Assembly (NCBI GenBank): GCA_026984915.1
Contig: JALSRG010000087.1
Span: forward strand, 1 to 38,278
Direction: 5' to 3'
From: Marinosulfonomonas sp.
GTDB taxonomy: Bacteria; Pseudomonadota; Alphaproteobacteria; Rhodobacterales; Rhodobacteraceae
DNA length: 38,278 nucleotides
The notes under the pieces are model-generated. The model was not told the DNA's origin and ran no database searches. It worked only from the letters and a program-made list of their open reading frames with translations. Position 1 is the first letter of the stretch. Every line of letters starts with the position of its first letter. This document shows positions 16,018 through 24,839 of this stretch, in pieces. The translations under genes and the position numbers were made by a program.

Positions 16018-16107
16018 GGAGAGGTGGCCGAGTGGTCGAAGGCGCACGCCTGGAAAGTGTGTAGGCAGGAAACTGTCTCCAGGGTTCGAATCCCTGTCTC
16101 TCCGCCA
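16018..16107 (+). tRNA. tRNA-Ser (anticodon GGA)
   Basis: 90 bases with a genome-encoded CCA (16105-16107). The acceptor stem GGAGAGG pairs with TCTCTCC (last pair G-U), the D-arm starts GGCCGAGTGG, and the anticodon loop CTGGAAA has GGA at positions 34-36. A long class II variable arm and a TTCGAAT T-loop follow. It reads UCC and UCU serine codons. Longer ORFs that run through this gene on either strand are artefacts. Confidence 0.95.
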
Positions 16108-16203
16108 CACACTCCCGCTTTTTCCGGTGCCGAGGAGCCGCTGCGCGAATGTGGCGTGGTTTCGGGTGCATGCGGCGCGGGGTTTTCGGAAGAGACGCGA
16201 CTG

Positions 16204-16281
16204 GACCATGACGTATCTGTCCCATAATGCTTCCTTCCATTCCAACGAAAGGATCGCACCATCAAACCCTGGGATCAAACA
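16204..16281 (-). mobile_element. IS481-like insertion sequence end remnant
   Basis: Reading the minus strand from 16281, the DNA starts TGTTTGATC, a TGT end typical of IS481 elements. After a repeated GTTTGAT it reaches a strong ribosome-binding site GGAAGGAAG and an ATG (16223-16225). The frame begins MGQIRHG, the same start as I recall for IS481-family transposases of Rhodobacteraceae, then loses any similarity after about 7 codons. Only the element's left end therefore remains. The first base lies two bases beyond the stop of the neighbouring phosphatase-fold gene. The call depends on recall of the family end. Confidence 0.4.
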
Positions 16282-16282
16282 C

Positions 16283-17395
16283 CTAGCCTGTCAGGTTTTG
16301 CGGTATTGGGTTCCAGTCGAAATATGCGCGCACAATACCGTGGTCCGAGGCGCCGCTTTTGCGCAGTTCCGGCTTTGTCTCATGGTTCAGGTGGTCGTTC
16401 AGGATCTCCATTTCGCGGAAGGACCAATGCCGCTTGCGGGCGTGATCATAAAACTCCTCGCTGACCAGAATATGGTCCAGACTCTCCATCTGGTTCTTGT
16501 AGATATGGGTATAATAGACGTGCCGGAGCGAGCGGTATTGCTGAAGTTTCTCGACCGAATAGAGCCCCGCATCAGACCGGTTGCCGGTGCGGCTTTTTTC
16601 GATCACGCGATATCCGGGTTGGGCCGCGATAAGTTCGGTGGAAACCGAAAGACTGCCGTCGTTGAGGTCGCCCAGAACCACGGTGGGGGTCAGTTCTGCC
16701 GGGTCATCGGCTTTCATGATCCCGTCCAGCAGGGCGCGCAAGGCGCCGGCTTCCATTACCCGGCGGATGTGGGCAACCGCGCTTTTGGTGATTGTCGGGT
16801 AGATGGACAGAACCGGCGGGTCACCGACGCGCGAGAGCCTTGCCGGGGCCTTGGATTTCAGATGCGCCACCAGCACCGTGACTACCGGCGGCTTTGGCCT
16901 TGTGCCGGTGGGTTGAATTTGCGCCATGATGACAGGGCGGCTGAATTTCGAGATGGTGACGGTGATTTCTTCCTCGGCGCCGCGGCTTTCCCGCAGGCAG
17001 TCAAAGCGAAAATCTGGCGGAAAATCAGAGTGATACGCGGCGTTGGGAAGCAATTGCGACAGGCCATCTTCCCCCTTGCGCACCGCCAGTGCCACCTGTG
17101 GCCGGCCGCGGCCGGGGGCATCGCGCGCGATCAGGTCGTAATGGCCGTCAAGCCCGGCCCTTTGAAAGGCGAGGTGCAGGGCCCCCGCTGACCAGAGTTC
17201 CTGAAAACCGATCACCTCGGCGTCGATCTCGACCAGTTTTTCGGCGATCCAGTCAACCTTGCGGTCAAAGGCGGCGCGCCCCTCGGCATCATCAGCGAAG
17301 GGCGGCGTGTTTGAATAGGTCAACCCGCCGATGGCCTGAAAATTCAGCAGGTTGAAAGTGGCAAAGCTGAGATCACGACGATTGGCGCGTGGCAT
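16283..17395 (-). CDS. Endonuclease/exonuclease/phosphatase (EEP) family protein
   Basis: 370 residues from the ATG at 17393-17395, preceded by GGAG at 7 bases. The EEP fold motifs occur in order: TFNLLNF (metal/phosphate), GFQELW (catalytic Glu), VLVAHLKSK, VVLGDLND (Asp and Asn of the active site), LDHILVSEEF and the final SGASDHGIVRA with the catalytic Asp-His. Members include DNA nucleases, sphingomyelinases and phosphodiesterases. No signal peptide or membrane segment is seen, and the substrate cannot be told. The IS481-like end abuts its stop codon, so the natural C-terminus could have been altered. Confidence 0.87.
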   Translation of the reverse strand: MPRANRRDLSFATFNLLNFQAIGGLTYSNTPPFADDAEGRAAFDRKVDWIAEKLVEIDAEVIGFQELWSAGALHLAFQRAGLDGHYDLIARDAPGRGRPQVALAVRKGEDGLSQLLPNAAYHSDFPPDFRFDCLRESRGAEEEITVTISKFSRPVIMAQIQPTGTRPKPPVVTVLVAHLKSKAPARLSRVGDPPVLSIYPTITKSAVAHIRRVMEAGALRALLDGIMKADDPAELTPTVVLGDLNDGSLSVSTELIAAQPGYRVIEKSRTGNRSDAGLYSVEKLQQYRSLRHVYYTHIYKNQMESLDHILVSEEFYDHARKRHWSFREMEILNDHLNHETKPELRKSGASDHGIVRAYFDWNPIPQNLTG

Positions 17396-17481
17396 AATCA
17401 TTCTCCGTCAAATGGGTCAAACAATGATGCAACCATAGCATGAAAGAGCCGCGATGTGAAAAGACGCCGGCTGTTCGTCGA

Positions 17482-18087
17482 CTATTCGTCGGGGCGATTG
17501 ATGCTGAACAGGGCGCTGATCTTGGCGTAATCACGGTAACCGAGCCGCGCCAGAGGCTGATAGGTTGTCACGTCAAACACCCCGTCAACAAGGCAGTCGT
17601 CGCGCATATGAATGCCGGTGACTTGCCCCAGCACCATGTAATTTTCCGCGCCTTCCAGGCGGATGATCTGTGACAGACGACATTCGAGCGCTGCCGGCGC
17701 ATCAGCGACACGGGCGCAATCGATCGTTTCGCAAGGCGCGTTTTTGATCCCGGCCTGTTCAAATTCATCCACCCCGGCGGCGTGGCTACCGGATGTGGCA
17801 TTCATCGCGTTGCGGGCGGAAAACTCGACAATGTTCACGCAAAAAACGCCGGTTTCATCAATGTTCGCAACACTGTCCTTGCCCATATGCCGGTCGTGTT
17901 TGTCGCTGGTCGAGGCAAACATTACCTGTGGGGGTTCATAGGCCACGGCGTTGAAAAATGAATAGGGCGCAAGGTTGTCCACCCCGTCCTTGCCACGGGT
18001 CGAGATCCAGCCGATCGGTCGGGGGCTGATGATGGCGGAAAACGGATTATGGGGCAGGCCGTGGCCTTCCTCGGGTTTGTAAAACAT
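17482..18087 (-). CDS. Flavin reductase-like FMN-binding protein
   Basis: 201 residues with a split-barrel flavin reductase-like domain. The N-terminus has NPFSAIISPRPIGWIST, then NLAPYSFFNAVAYEPPQVMFAS, the usual FMN phosphate and ring contacts. A VFCVNIVEF segment and the C-terminal GQVTGIHMRDDCLVDG follow. Such proteins either supply reduced flavin to a monooxygenase or hold FMN themselves. No monooxygenase partner lies next to it. The gene is divergent from the acetyltransferase gene, with 47 bases between the starts. Confidence 0.85.
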   Translation of the reverse strand: MFYKPEEGHGLPHNPFSAIISPRPIGWISTRGKDGVDNLAPYSFFNAVAYEPPQVMFASTSDKHDRHMGKDSVANIDETGVFCVNIVEFSARNAMNATSGSHAAGVDEFEQAGIKNAPCETIDCARVADAPAALECRLSQIIRLEGAENYMVLGQVTGIHMRDDCLVDGVFDVTTYQPLARLGYRDYAKISALFSINRPDE

Positions 18088-18134
18088 GCGCGCGTATCCT
18101 TTGTTTGCCCCAGAGGTAGCGCCGTGCTAGGGCC

Positions 18135-18671
18135 GTGGCCAGCAAAAAAGCGGCCAAGGGGCGTATCGGCGTGTTCGAATGGAAACAGGAAACCAAGGCA
18201 GACTGGTGGGAGGTCGAGGCGCTTTATGATCTGTGCTTTGCGCCGGGTCGCGAGGCGCTTTCGTCTTACCGCCTGCGTGATGATGTGCCCCCGGTGGCAG
18301 AACTGTGCCTGGTGGCACGGGACGAAACCGGCATTGTGGCCGGAGCGATCCGTTACTGGCCGGTCCGGGTCGGGCCTGAGGCCGCGTTGCTTTTGGGGCC
18401 GGTGGCTGTGCATCCCACGCATCAGGGCGAAGGCCTGGGGGGGCTTCTGATCCGTGACAGCCTTGAAATTGCGCACAAGAGCCACTGGGAAAGGGTATGT
18501 CTGATCGGTGACGCGCCTTACTACAGTCGTTTCGGGTTTGAACGTCTGGACGGGGTTATCATGCCGCCGCCTACAAATCCTGAACGGATATTGGGCAGAG
18601 AACTGGCAAAAGACGCGTGGAAAGGTGTTTCCGGCCGCGTTGGAAAATGGTCTGGCCGGGTCAGAGGTTAG
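18135..18671 (+). CDS. GNAT-family N-acetyltransferase
   Basis: 178 residues starting with a GTG at 18135; no in-frame ATG near the start exists and an upstream TAG limits the frame. The acetyl-CoA site is visible as LLLGPVAVHPTHQGEGLGGLLIRDSL (motif A, Q-x-x-G-x-G/A type), followed by VCLIGDAPYYSRFGFER (motif B), typical of the YhbS-like branch that probably modifies small amines or peptides. The start region (TAGGGCC before GTG) is a weak ribosome-binding site. Substrate unknown. Confidence 0.85.
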   Translation: MASKKAAKGRIGVFEWKQETKADWWEVEALYDLCFAPGREALSSYRLRDDVPPVAELCLVARDETGIVAGAIRYWPVRVGPEAALLLGPVAVHPTHQGEGLGGLLIRDSLEIAHKSHWERVCLIGDAPYYSRFGFERLDGVIMPPPTNPERILGRELAKDAWKGVSGRVGKWSGRVRG

Positions 18672-18761
18672 CGCTTGGACATATCGTGTTCGTCACATGC
18701 GACGCTGTTTTTTGCGGCAGGTCTGTGGGCTGCGGCCCAGAAGCCTGGTCCCAGGCGCAGA

Positions 18762-18926
18762 TCAGTCTACTTGATCGAAAGCGTTGAAAAAGGCGGTGGC
18801 CAGCAAGGCCAGAGTCCCGGTAATTGAATACCCCAGAAAAGCCAGCCAAACCGGATTGCCTGCGGCCAGTAGAAGCCCGGCCTCAATGCCGCCTGCGGCG
18901 CATCCTATCAAAAGAAATCTTAACAT
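18762..18926 (-). CDS. Small hydrophobic protein, 54 aa
   Basis: ATG at 18924-18926 to TGA at 18762-18764. The protein has two hydrophobic helices (MLRFLLIGCAAGGIEAGLLL and a second centred on LAFLGYSITGTLALLATAF), a short linker and an acidic end FDQVD. Composition and clean start and stop make it look real, though it is too short for a normal search and its GGTGGG site is weak. A different-frame ORF of 62 codons on the same strand (18661-18849) is less protein-like. Function unknown; it may be missed in standard annotation. Confidence 0.5.
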   Translation of the reverse strand: MLRFLLIGCAAGGIEAGLLLAAGNPVWLAFLGYSITGTLALLATAFFNAFDQVD

Positions 18927-19006
18927 AGCCCACCCGTAATTAACCCATAAGGCGAGAATAAGGCGGAAATCTTACCAAAAAGTGGATAAAAGGCACAATT
19001 TGCCGG

Positions 19007-20641
19007 TCACTCGTCCTTGAGCACGGACATTTCGCGGATGGCAGAGGCGAATTTCGCCAGTGTTTCCGAGGTTTCGCCCCGTTCCAGCATCACCTCGATC
19101 AACTGAAAAGATGTCGTGTCGTCAATGGCTTGCTCCAGCGCCGATTTGAGCTGTGCACAGGTCGAAACCCGCGTGCCCCTCCCCCCAAGATGCCGGGCAA
19201 TTTCGGCATAATGCCAATCATCCAGATCATGATATTTCGGGCCAGGTTGAAAGACACGCAGCATTTCCCAGCTTTTGTTGTTGAACAGGATGACGATCGG
19301 CGACCAGCCGTATTTGCGGCAGTTTCCAATCTCCCAGCCGGTCATCTGAAAGGCGCCGTCGCCGACCAGAATGATCGGGCGCTTGCCGGTGACTGCATTG
19401 ATCGCCATACCGGCCGGAACACCGGGCCCCATCGAAGCATAATAGCCCGGCGCGACGAACTCGGTGTCTTCTATTTCAAGTCCGGTGAAAAGGCAGTCTC
19501 CGACATCCGAGGCAATGGGCATGCGGCCGTATTTGTCGAACAGGTCATTCACGGCCATGGCAATATGCGAGGGCTTCAGCCGGGTTTCGTCATCGGGCAG
19601 TCCGCGTGCATATTGCGGCGTGTAGTTTGGGGTGGCATGGCCAACCGGCTCGGCGATTTCACCGAGCGCATCCACGAGTGACTCCAACGAGATGCCGGGA
19701 TAGCGATGGTGAGCGAAAGCCACATTGCGATCAAGCGCCTGAATGGCTGCGCGCATGTCGATATTCTTGCCGGACACGCCAAAATTCGTGTCGGACATGA
19801 TGACGCCCAGCATCAGCAGGCTGTCGGCCTGTTCGATCGCGCGGGCGGGCAGATCCTCTCCGGCGCTGCCAAGGTAGGTACCAACCAGCGGCAGATCACG
19901 CCCGGCGAGCAGGCCACGCCCCATGAAACTGGTGGCAACAGGGATGCCCAGTTTTTTGCAAAGGGCGGAGATCTTGTCTTCCAGATCATAACGGCGGGCC
20001 TCGACCCCGACCAGAATGGCAGGTTTTTCAGCCGATTTCAGCTTTGCCATGATTTCAAGTGCGCAGGCGCGGGCACCTTCCGGGTTTGAGGGGGCGAGAA
20101 CAAAAGGGGGCACCGGCGCACAGGCCACATTGACCAGATCGCGCGGAATTTCGATATAGACCGGGCGCGAAAGGTTGCGGGCCGCATCCAGAACCCTGGC
20201 AATTTCCTGCGGAGCTGTCTCGGGATCATCCAGAACTGCCTGTGCACAAGTCAGTTCCTGGTAGATGGCCAGTTGCGAGTTCAGCGTTTTTACCTGATGG
20301 TGCAGGCCAAGGCCGAGTTCGCCCTCGCCCGCGCCGGGCGCCCCCGAGATGACAACCAGCGGGGATTTTTCCGCATAGGCCTGCGCCACGGCATTGACCA
20401 TATTCAGCGCGCCGGCCCCATATGTGACCACGGCCACGCCGAGTGTGCAGTTGATGCGTCCCGCGGCATCGGCGGCATAGCCGACACCGGGTTCATGGCT
20501 AAGGGTGTGCCAGGGCAGGATGTCGCTATCCTCGATCACGCGAAAGAATGGCAGAACAAAATCTCCGGGTATGCCAAAGATGCGGTCTGCACCACGTGCT
20601 TTCAGGGCATGCAACAGGGCGGTGGCGATCGTTTCTGACAT
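19007..20641 (-). CDS. Phenylpyruvate / indolepyruvate decarboxylase-type TPP enzyme
   Basis: 544 residues from the ATG at 20639-20641, preceded by GGAG 7 bases away; an ATG 39 bases upstream is possible. With the chosen start, the catalytic Glu (TLSHEPGVG) is residue 50 and the His-His pair (GLGLHHQVK) is 114/115, as in pyruvate decarboxylases. The TPP motif begins GDGAFQMTGWE and ends FNN, followed by the conserved Glu in NNKSWEML. It closely resembles Azospirillum brasilense phenylpyruvate decarboxylase as I recall it. The reaction converts aromatic 2-oxo acids to aldehydes (phenylacetaldehyde, indole-3-acetaldehyde). It stands alone, with ptsP upstream on the same strand. Acetolactate synthase-like activity is unlikely given the HH motif. 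Confidence 0.85.
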   Translation of the reverse strand: MSETIATALLHALKARGADRIFGIPGDFVLPFFRVIEDSDILPWHTLSHEPGVGYAADAAGRINCTLGVAVVTYGAGALNMVNAVAQAYAEKSPLVVISGAPGAGEGELGLGLHHQVKTLNSQLAIYQELTCAQAVLDDPETAPQEIARVLDAARNLSRPVYIEIPRDLVNVACAPVPPFVLAPSNPEGARACALEIMAKLKSAEKPAILVGVEARRYDLEDKISALCKKLGIPVATSFMGRGLLAGRDLPLVGTYLGSAGEDLPARAIEQADSLLMLGVIMSDTNFGVSGKNIDMRAAIQALDRNVAFAHHRYPGISLESLVDALGEIAEPVGHATPNYTPQYARGLPDDETRLKPSHIAMAVNDLFDKYGRMPIASDVGDCLFTGLEIEDTEFVAPGYYASMGPGVPAGMAINAVTGKRPIILVGDGAFQMTGWEIGNCRKYGWSPIVILFNNKSWEMLRVFQPGPKYHDLDDWHYAEIARHLGGRGTRVSTCAQLKSALEQAIDDTTSFQLIEVMLERGETSETLAKFASAIREMSVLKDE

Positions 20642-20723
20642 GGGCACTCCGACGGTGGGCAGGTGGTTTGCAGTCTGCATATCCGTTGCATCTGCAATGG
20701 AAAAGAGAAAACAGCGACAATGA

Positions 20724-22964
20724 TCAGTTTGATTTCAGCCAATCCATTACCGCCGGACGCACCGATTGCGCACCACTGTCACGTGCCTTGTCGATCACCT
20801 CGCGCACTTCTTTCAGGCTGGAGCGGCGCAACAGGTTCTTGACCGGGCCGATTGATGCCGGTCGCATGGATAGCGAGCGCAGCCCGATTGCAGCAAAGCA
20901 CAGGGCCTCTACCGGTCGGCCTGCGTCTTCTCCACAGAACGAGAGCATTGTTTCCGTTTCATTGCAACGCGTTATGATATTTTCCAAAAAGTTCAGAAAG
21001 CTGACGTTGAGGGTGTCATAGCGCCGGCGTACCCGTTCGTTTTCGCGATCGGCTGCAAAGAAAAACTGCTTCAGGTCATTGCCGCCGATCGAGATGAAAT
21101 CGGCCATTTCAAAGAACTGGCGTGGCGCAAAGGCCAGCGAAGGTGTTTCCAGCATCGCCCCCACTTCCAGGGTTTCAGGCAAAGCGTGTTTGAGCTTTGC
21201 TTCGCGTTCCAGGGCCTGGGCCAGTTGCTCGCGGGCATCAATGAATTCCTCGAACTGCGCGACGAAAGGAAACATGACAGACAGGGGCCGGCCGTTTGCG
21301 GCGCGGATCAGCGCCTGAAGCTGCATGCGCAACACACCGGGCTTGTCGAGCCCAACCCGAATGGCACGCCACCCCATGGCCGGGTTTGGTTCGTCCTGGG
21401 GTTTCATATAGGGCAGCACTTTGTCTGATCCGATGTCGAGCGTGCGAAACACCACCTTTTTGCCTTTGGCTGCATCAAGTACGCGCGCGTAAAGCGCTGC
21501 CAGTTCACCGCGTTTCGGCACCTTGTTACGGATCAGAAACTGCAATTCCGTGCGAAACAGCCCGACACCATCGGCGCCGGAGCTTTCAAGCGAGGGCAGA
21601 TCCGCCATCAGCCCGGCATTCATGGTCAGGCTGATATGGATGCCGTCCTTTGTCTTGGCGGGTTTGTTGCGGATCGAGGCGTATCGTTTTTGGGCCTCGG
21701 CCTGCATGGCGACCTTGTCGCGAAAGGCCGTGGCAACGGTATCATCTGGCCGTAAATGCACGATGCCCTCATCGCCATCCACCATGATCGGGTCGCCGTT
21801 GAGCGCCTCGGTCGTGATGGGGCCGGCATTGATCACCAGCGGTATGGCCAGGGCGCGGGCGACGATGGCGGCGTGGCTTCCCACCGAGCCTTCTTCCAGA
21901 ACGATTCCGCGCAGCGATCGCCCGTAATCCAGCAACTCACCGGGGCCGATATTGCGGGCAACAAGGATCGGGTCCGCCGGAATTTCAGCCCCGGTGTTGC
22001 TGCCCTGACCTGTCAGGATCCGCAACAGGCGATTGGACAGATCATCAAGATCATGCAGACGCTCGCGCAGATAGGCATCGGGCACCTTGCTCATGCGGGT
22101 GCGGGCGGCGGTCTGTTCTTTTTCAACGGCGGCCTCGGCGGAAAGCCCCCCCTGTATGGCTTCCTCCATGCGGCGTATCCAGCCACGGGAATTGGCGAAC
22201 ATCCGATAGGTTTCAAGAACCTGCGTTTGTTCCTTGTCCCCCACCGGGGCAGCGGACAGCATCTCATCCACCGAGACCCGAAGCCTGTCAAAAGCGTCCT
22301 GCAGGCGCTTCTTTTCGGTTTCCGGATTGTCGGCAATGGGGTTGGTGACGACAACGCGCGGTTCGTGTAAATATACGTGGCCTTCGGCAGCGCCTTCCTG
22401 GCCAACATTTCCGCGGAACATGAACGGTCTTTGATGCAGGGCGGCCAGCGCAGCGCCTTCGCCCTGAAAGGCCCCCAATTCTGTCATTTCGGCCAGCACC
22501 ATGGCGACGACCTCGAGGGCGTAAACCTCGTCATCACTGAATTTTCGCGGCTCTTTGGTCTGGACGACCAGAACACCCAGGCCTTCTCCCAGCCGCTGGA
22601 TGGGAATGCCCAGAAATGAGGATAGAACCTCTTCGCCCGTTTCCGGCATGAAGCGAAACCCGCGTTCAGACGGGGCGTCAGCCGTGTTGACGACCTGTGC
22701 ATCCCGTGCCACGCGCCCGACAAGCCCTTCTCCCAGCCGCAGGCGTGTCTGGTGAACAGATTCGGGTTTAAGCCCGTGGGTTGCGCAAAGTTCAAGGGTT
22801 TCCTGATCGCGGAACAGATAGATCGAGCACACGTCGGTGCGCATCGATTCCGCGATCAGCCCGGTGATCCGATCGAGCCGCTCTTGCCCTGCGCTGCCTT
22901 CGGCCAGCGCTTCGCGCAAGCGTCCCAGCAGTTTGCGGCTTTCGCTTTCTCTTGGTTCAGGCAT
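20724..22964 (-). CDS. ptsP: Phosphoenolpyruvate-protein phosphotransferase PtsP (enzyme I-Ntr)
   Basis: 746 residues. The N-terminal GAF domain (about 25-170) is followed by the PTS enzyme I part: the HPr-binding helical region (about 205-320), the phosphohistidine domain with GSVGSHAAIVARALAIP (active His 364), and the PEP-binding barrel with GVGLFRTELQFL, FRTLDIGSDK, GWRAIRVGL and MLETPSLAF. The GAF-plus-EI layout is that of the nitrogen PTS, which passes phosphate from PEP to NPr and EIIA-Ntr. It senses nitrogen status (glutamine, ammonium balance) rather than carrying sugars. It begins 20 bases after lysC on the same strand, a common alphaproteobacterial pairing, so the two are probably one operon. 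Confidence 0.93.
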   Translation of the reverse strand: MPEPRESESRKLLGRLREALAEGSAGQERLDRITGLIAESMRTDVCSIYLFRDQETLELCATHGLKPESVHQTRLRLGEGLVGRVARDAQVVNTADAPSERGFRFMPETGEEVLSSFLGIPIQRLGEGLGVLVVQTKEPRKFSDDEVYALEVVAMVLAEMTELGAFQGEGAALAALHQRPFMFRGNVGQEGAAEGHVYLHEPRVVVTNPIADNPETEKKRLQDAFDRLRVSVDEMLSAAPVGDKEQTQVLETYRMFANSRGWIRRMEEAIQGGLSAEAAVEKEQTAARTRMSKVPDAYLRERLHDLDDLSNRLLRILTGQGSNTGAEIPADPILVARNIGPGELLDYGRSLRGIVLEEGSVGSHAAIVARALAIPLVINAGPITTEALNGDPIMVDGDEGIVHLRPDDTVATAFRDKVAMQAEAQKRYASIRNKPAKTKDGIHISLTMNAGLMADLPSLESSGADGVGLFRTELQFLIRNKVPKRGELAALYARVLDAAKGKKVVFRTLDIGSDKVLPYMKPQDEPNPAMGWRAIRVGLDKPGVLRMQLQALIRAANGRPLSVMFPFVAQFEEFIDAREQLAQALEREAKLKHALPETLEVGAMLETPSLAFAPRQFFEMADFISIGGNDLKQFFFAADRENERVRRRYDTLNVSFLNFLENIITRCNETETMLSFCGEDAGRPVEALCFAAIGLRSLSMRPASIGPVKNLLRRSSLKEVREVIDKARDSGAQSVRPAVMDWLKSN

Positions 22965-22984
22965 ATTCCCTTTCGGGGCCGTTC

Positions 22985-24223
22985 TCAGGCCACTTTTTCC
23001 AATTCAAAAGCATCATGCAGGGACTGTACGGCCAATTCCATATATTTCCGGTCGATCAGCACGGAAATCTTGATCTCGGAGGTTGTAATGACCTTGATGT
23101 TTATTCCCTCATCCGAAAGCACCTGAAACATCTTTGCCGCAACACCGGCATGGCTGCGCATTCCGATGCCCACCACGGACACTTTGGCGACATCGGTATC
23201 GGCAACAATATCATGGAAGTTGATATCGCCGCTTGTCTTGGCCTCCTGCATGGCGCGTTCTGCCCGCGCAACCTGTTCGACCGGGCAGGAAAAGGTCATA
23301 TCGGTGCGGCCTTCCTCGGAAATGTTCTGGACAATCATGTCGACATTCACGCCAGCCTCGGACAGCGGGCCGAAAATGGCGGCGGCAATGCCAGGGCGGT
23401 CGGCAACCGAAATCAGGGTCATCTTGGCTTCGTCCCGCTGATAGGCAACTCCGGCAACCACATTCTGTTCCATGATTTCCTCCTCGTCGCAGACCAGAGT
23501 GCCTGCATTTTCATCATACTCTTCAAAACTGGAGAGCACCCGCAGTTTGACCTTGTAGCGCATGGCAAGCTCGACACTGCGGGTCTGCAGCACCTTGGCC
23601 CCCAGCGATGCCAGTTCCAGCATTTCCTCGAAGGCGATGCGATCAAGTTTGCGGGCCTTGGATTCAATACGCGGATCTGTCGTGTAAACCCCATCGACAT
23701 CTGTATAGATATCGCAGCGTTCCGCGTCAAAAGCGGCAGCGAAGGCAACAGCGGTCGTATCTGAGCCGCCCCGCCCCAGCGTTGTGATACGGTTTTCCGG
23801 GCTGATGCCCTGAAATCCGGCGACCACAGCCACACGCATACCCTCGGAAAACTTGGTATTGATATTGTCTGTCGGGATATCCATGATCCGGGCCGCGCTG
23901 TGGGCGGATGTCGTCAGGACCGGCACCTGCCAGCCCTGCCAACTGCGCGCCGGGATGTCCATTTCCTGCAAAGTCAGCGCCATCAGTCCGGCGGTAACGT
24001 TTTCACCGGAACTGACGACAGCATCATACTCGCGCGCGTCGAACAGCGGGGAGATTTCATTGACCCAGCCGACCAGTTCGTTGGTCTTGCCCGACATGGC
24101 CGAAACAATGACGATCACATCATGGCCATTGGCCACCTCGCGCCCTACACGCTTGGCCGCGCGGCGGATGCGGTCCAGCGAAGCCACCGAGGTGCCTCCA
24201 AATTTCATCACAAGCACTGGCAT
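22985..24223 (-). CDS. lysC: Aspartate kinase
   Basis: 412 residues from the ATG at 24221-24223, with GGGGGC upstream. The amino acid kinase domain starts VLVMKFGGTSVASLDRI, continues with SSGENVTAGLMA and LGRGGSDTTAVAFAAAF, and carries DVDGVYTTDP. Two C-terminal ACT domains follow (about 265-405; first with MTLISVADRPGIAAAIF, second near VSVVGIGMRSHAGVAAKMF), typical of lysine/threonine-regulated enzymes. It phosphorylates aspartate, the first step to lysine, threonine, methionine and diaminopimelate. Extra residues in the longest frame are not conserved. It is followed by ptsP. Confidence 0.95.
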   Translation of the reverse strand: MPVLVMKFGGTSVASLDRIRRAAKRVGREVANGHDVIVIVSAMSGKTNELVGWVNEISPLFDAREYDAVVSSGENVTAGLMALTLQEMDIPARSWQGWQVPVLTTSAHSAARIMDIPTDNINTKFSEGMRVAVVAGFQGISPENRITTLGRGGSDTTAVAFAAAFDAERCDIYTDVDGVYTTDPRIESKARKLDRIAFEEMLELASLGAKVLQTRSVELAMRYKVKLRVLSSFEEYDENAGTLVCDEEEIMEQNVVAGVAYQRDEAKMTLISVADRPGIAAAIFGPLSEAGVNVDMIVQNISEEGRTDMTFSCPVEQVARAERAMQEAKTSGDINFHDIVADTDVAKVSVVGIGMRSHAGVAAKMFQVLSDEGINIKVITTSEIKISVLIDRKYMELAVQSLHDAFELEKVA

Positions 24224-24322
24224 TCTGCCCCCTGCTAGCCGGTCATGCGTAAACGCGCCTGTCTTACGTTGGGCGGGGGCGAAGGGCAAGTCCGGGTTGA
24301 TGGCAAAACAGGGAAAGCGGGA

Positions 24323-24778
24323 TCAGTTTGTCTTGCGTTTCGGAACGAATGGTAAGGGAGCAACGGGAACGCCATCCTCGATCAGGGATTTTGCCTCGTC
24401 AATTCTGGCTTCGCCATAAATCGGTCGTTCGGGGGCTTCGCCGGTATGTATGGCACGGGCCTCGCGGGCGAACTCCATGCCAACATAATCCGAGTTGGCC
24501 TCTACTTTTGCCTGAAGCTCCGCCAGCATCTTTCGTTTAAGCGCCTCTTCGGAGCTGGATGGGCCCGCCAGAGGACGGGTCTCAGCCGGTTTCATAGCTT
24601 TCGATGCACTGCGTGAGGGACGAATGCGGGGCGACATGACAGATTTGGAAATATCGCTGGAGCCGCAAGTTGTGCAGGTGATCATGCCGGACGCACACAG
24701 TTTTTCAAAGGCTTCAGAAGACTGAAACCAACTGTCGAATTGGTGATCGTCAGGACATTTGAGCGTGTAGCGGATCAT
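24323..24778 (-). CDS. DUF1178 family protein
   Basis: 151 residues from the ATG at 24776-24778. The N-terminal zinc-ribbon-like start MIRYTLKCPDDHQFDSWF is followed by ITCTTCGSSDISKSVM, giving a CPDDH and CTTC pair as in DUF1178. The C-terminal part has LKRKMLAELQAKVEANSDYVG and EFAREARAIHTGEAPERPIYG, both well-kept in the family. The family has no experimental role. It lies 61 bases after the Nudix gene on the same strand, and 99 bases upstream of lysC. Confidence 0.88.
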   Translation of the reverse strand: MIRYTLKCPDDHQFDSWFQSSEAFEKLCASGMITCTTCGSSDISKSVMSPRIRPSRSASKAMKPAETRPLAGPSSSEEALKRKMLAELQAKVEANSDYVGMEFAREARAIHTGEAPERPIYGEARIDEAKSLIEDGVPVAPLPFVPKRKTN

Positions 24779-24839
24779 GCGCGGCCTAATAATTGTTGCA
24801 CGACAGATGTGGGGTATTGCGCCAGTGAAATCAAGCGAC

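Noticed and set aside
15827-16240. 137-codon minus-strand ORF running through tRNA-Ser
   Set aside because: It crosses the tRNA gene. Only its first codons (MGQIRHG) have meaning, as the IS481-like remnant.
16127-17191. 354-codon plus-strand ORF through the EEP gene
   Set aside because: The minus strand has all EEP active-site motifs in order. The ORF also begins in the non-coding stretch after the tRNA.
18661-18849. 62-codon minus-strand ORF in the gap after the acetyltransferase
   Set aside because: Low-complexity text without hydrophobic or domain pattern; the 54-codon frame at 18762-18926 in another phase is more protein-like.
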